In this document: piece after piece, positions 63,020 to 64,000 of the stretch
Layout: the number at the start of each line of letters is the position of its first letter
Position numbering within the stretch: the stretch's first letter is position 1
Source: Cynocephalus volans
Lineage: Eukaryota; Chordata; Mammalia; Dermoptera; Cynocephalidae
Reading direction: 5' to 3'
DNA length: 64,000 bases
Assembly (NCBI RefSeq): GCF_027409185.1
Contig: NC_084462.1
Coordinates: 154,553,490-154,617,489 of the forward strand
Notes under the pieces: generated by a model
What the model was told of the DNA's origin: nothing
The model's input: only the letters and a program-made list of their open reading frames with translations
Databases searched by the model: none
Program-made: the position numbers and the translations under genes

Positions 63020-63054
63020 CTGTTATTTATTTGTTTTGGTGGCTGGCCAGTACA
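63020..63054 (-). mobile_element. Likely extremely truncated SINE
   Basis: TTGTTTTGGTGGCTGGCCAG with little else of the body. Possible flanking duplication around ACATTTGTTCT / ACATGTTCT is imperfect. Confidence 0.5.
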
Positions 63055-63139
63055 TGTTCTAATGTTTAATATGATTTGGCGTTTTTAATGAGACATTTGT
63101 GTATCTTGCCTACAGTCATCAGAATTGTGTCATCCTTTT

Positions 63140-63309
63140 TTTTTAAAAAAAAAAAGATGACCGGTAAGGGGATCTTAACCCTTGACTTGGTGTTGTCAGC
63201 ACCATGCTCTCCCAAGTGAGCCAACCAGCCATCCCTATATAGGGATCTGAACCCGTGGCCTTGGTGTTATCAGCACCACAATCTCCCAAGTGAGCCACAG
63301 GCTGGCCCT
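63140..63309 (-). mobile_element. SINE dimer, two full monomers
   Basis: Plus strand: GATGACCGGTAAGGGGATCT through CCATCCCTATATAGGGATCT to GAGCCACAGGCTGGCCC. Perfect 19-bp target duplication AGAATTGTGTCATCCTTTT at 63,121-63,139 and 63,310-63,328. Confidence 0.94.
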
Positions 63310-63534
63310 AGAATTGTGTCATCCTTTTGAACTCCCTCAAACACCCAAAACATTGCCTCACACCTTTGGGCACTCAGTGCTTCTTTCCCTAGCCACATGT
63401 TAATTTTTGTAGGGACTGTTAACTTTTTACAGTGGGACCTAGTACAATGCTGAGCACACAGAGGAGCTCAACAAATGCTGGCTGGATCGAAGCCCTCTGC
63501 ACATTAGAGTTTCTCTCATGTTGACTAGGTCTTA

Positions 63535-63654
<120 letters not shown>

Positions 63655-63674
63655 CTATAAATAGGTGTATTAAT

Positions 63675-63890
63675 TAGCTATCATTTATTGAACATTAACT
63701 TTGTACTTGGCATTGTGCTAAGTGCTTTTTACCTATCCCTTAATCTTCCAAACAATCCAATGGAACAGATATTATTACCATTTACAGATGACAAATGGAG
63801 CCTTTGATTAACTTGACCAAGGTTAACCTGGTAAGTGCTGGAGCCAGGACTCAAACCCAGCTTTGTTACCTAAGCTCATCCTTTAAACTA
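63675..63890 (-). mobile_element. MIR SINE at the right end
   Basis: Reverse MIR: TTGGCATTGTGCTAAGTGCT, CATTTACAGATGACAAATGG and AGCCAGGACTCAAACCCAG. It lies just upstream (5') of the first HEATR4 exon seen. Confidence 0.8.
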
Positions 63891-64000
63891 CTACGTAGGT
63901 GAGAGACTTAAAATTTGGAAATGATACTTAATGGGGTGACTAACTCATCCTATTTGCCAGGGACTTTCCTGTTTTAATACTGAAAGTCCCATGTCCTGGA

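Overview
This is nuclear DNA of a placental mammal. Exons are split by GT..AG introns, there are CpG-island promoters, and old mammalian repeats (MIR, L2, MER5, MER20, L1M, MaLR LTR) are everywhere. About 29 young SINE copies derive from a tRNA-Ile-like sequence, as monomers or dimers with almost no tRNA-unrelated part. No Alu or B1 is seen. tRNA-Ile SINEs of this design (CYN / t-SINE) are known from colugos, so I infer Dermoptera (Galeopterus or Cynocephalus). This is inferred from repeats, not proven.

The gene order matches human 14q24.3 (NUMB - HEATR4 - RIOX1). Positions 1-25,072 look like the start of NUMB intron 1 on the minus strand. The CpG island at about 24.0-25.4 kb holds NUMB non-coding exon 1, ending at a clear splice donor at 25,073/25,072, with three CCAAT boxes upstream. 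Positions 25.4-41.4 kb are intergenic, mostly repeats and unassigned DNA. From about 41.5 kb to the right end lies the 3' third of HEATR4 on the minus strand: six phase-consistent internal HEAT-repeat exons, one tentative 90-bp exon and a terminal exon. The 5' part continues beyond the window. RIOX1 (NO66), an intronless JmjC ribosomal oxygenase gene, lies on the plus strand at 54,917-56,788 inside a large HEATR4 intron, antisense to it.

The main novelties are in the mobile DNA. They include three L1-derived elements that keep a 5'-UTR-like region but have lost most or all of the ORFs, two of them forming a large inverted pair. A 120-bp inverted duplication with 119/120 identity has been pasted into an old L1. 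A tailless 60-bp tRNA-Ile/SINE retrocopy has a perfect 16-bp target duplication. Several SINE insertions are only about 50 bp long, one SINE carries an internal 56-bp tandem duplication, and a dimeric SINE subfamily has a deleted second monomer. A short tail-anchored-looking ORF at 42.1 kb is unexplained.
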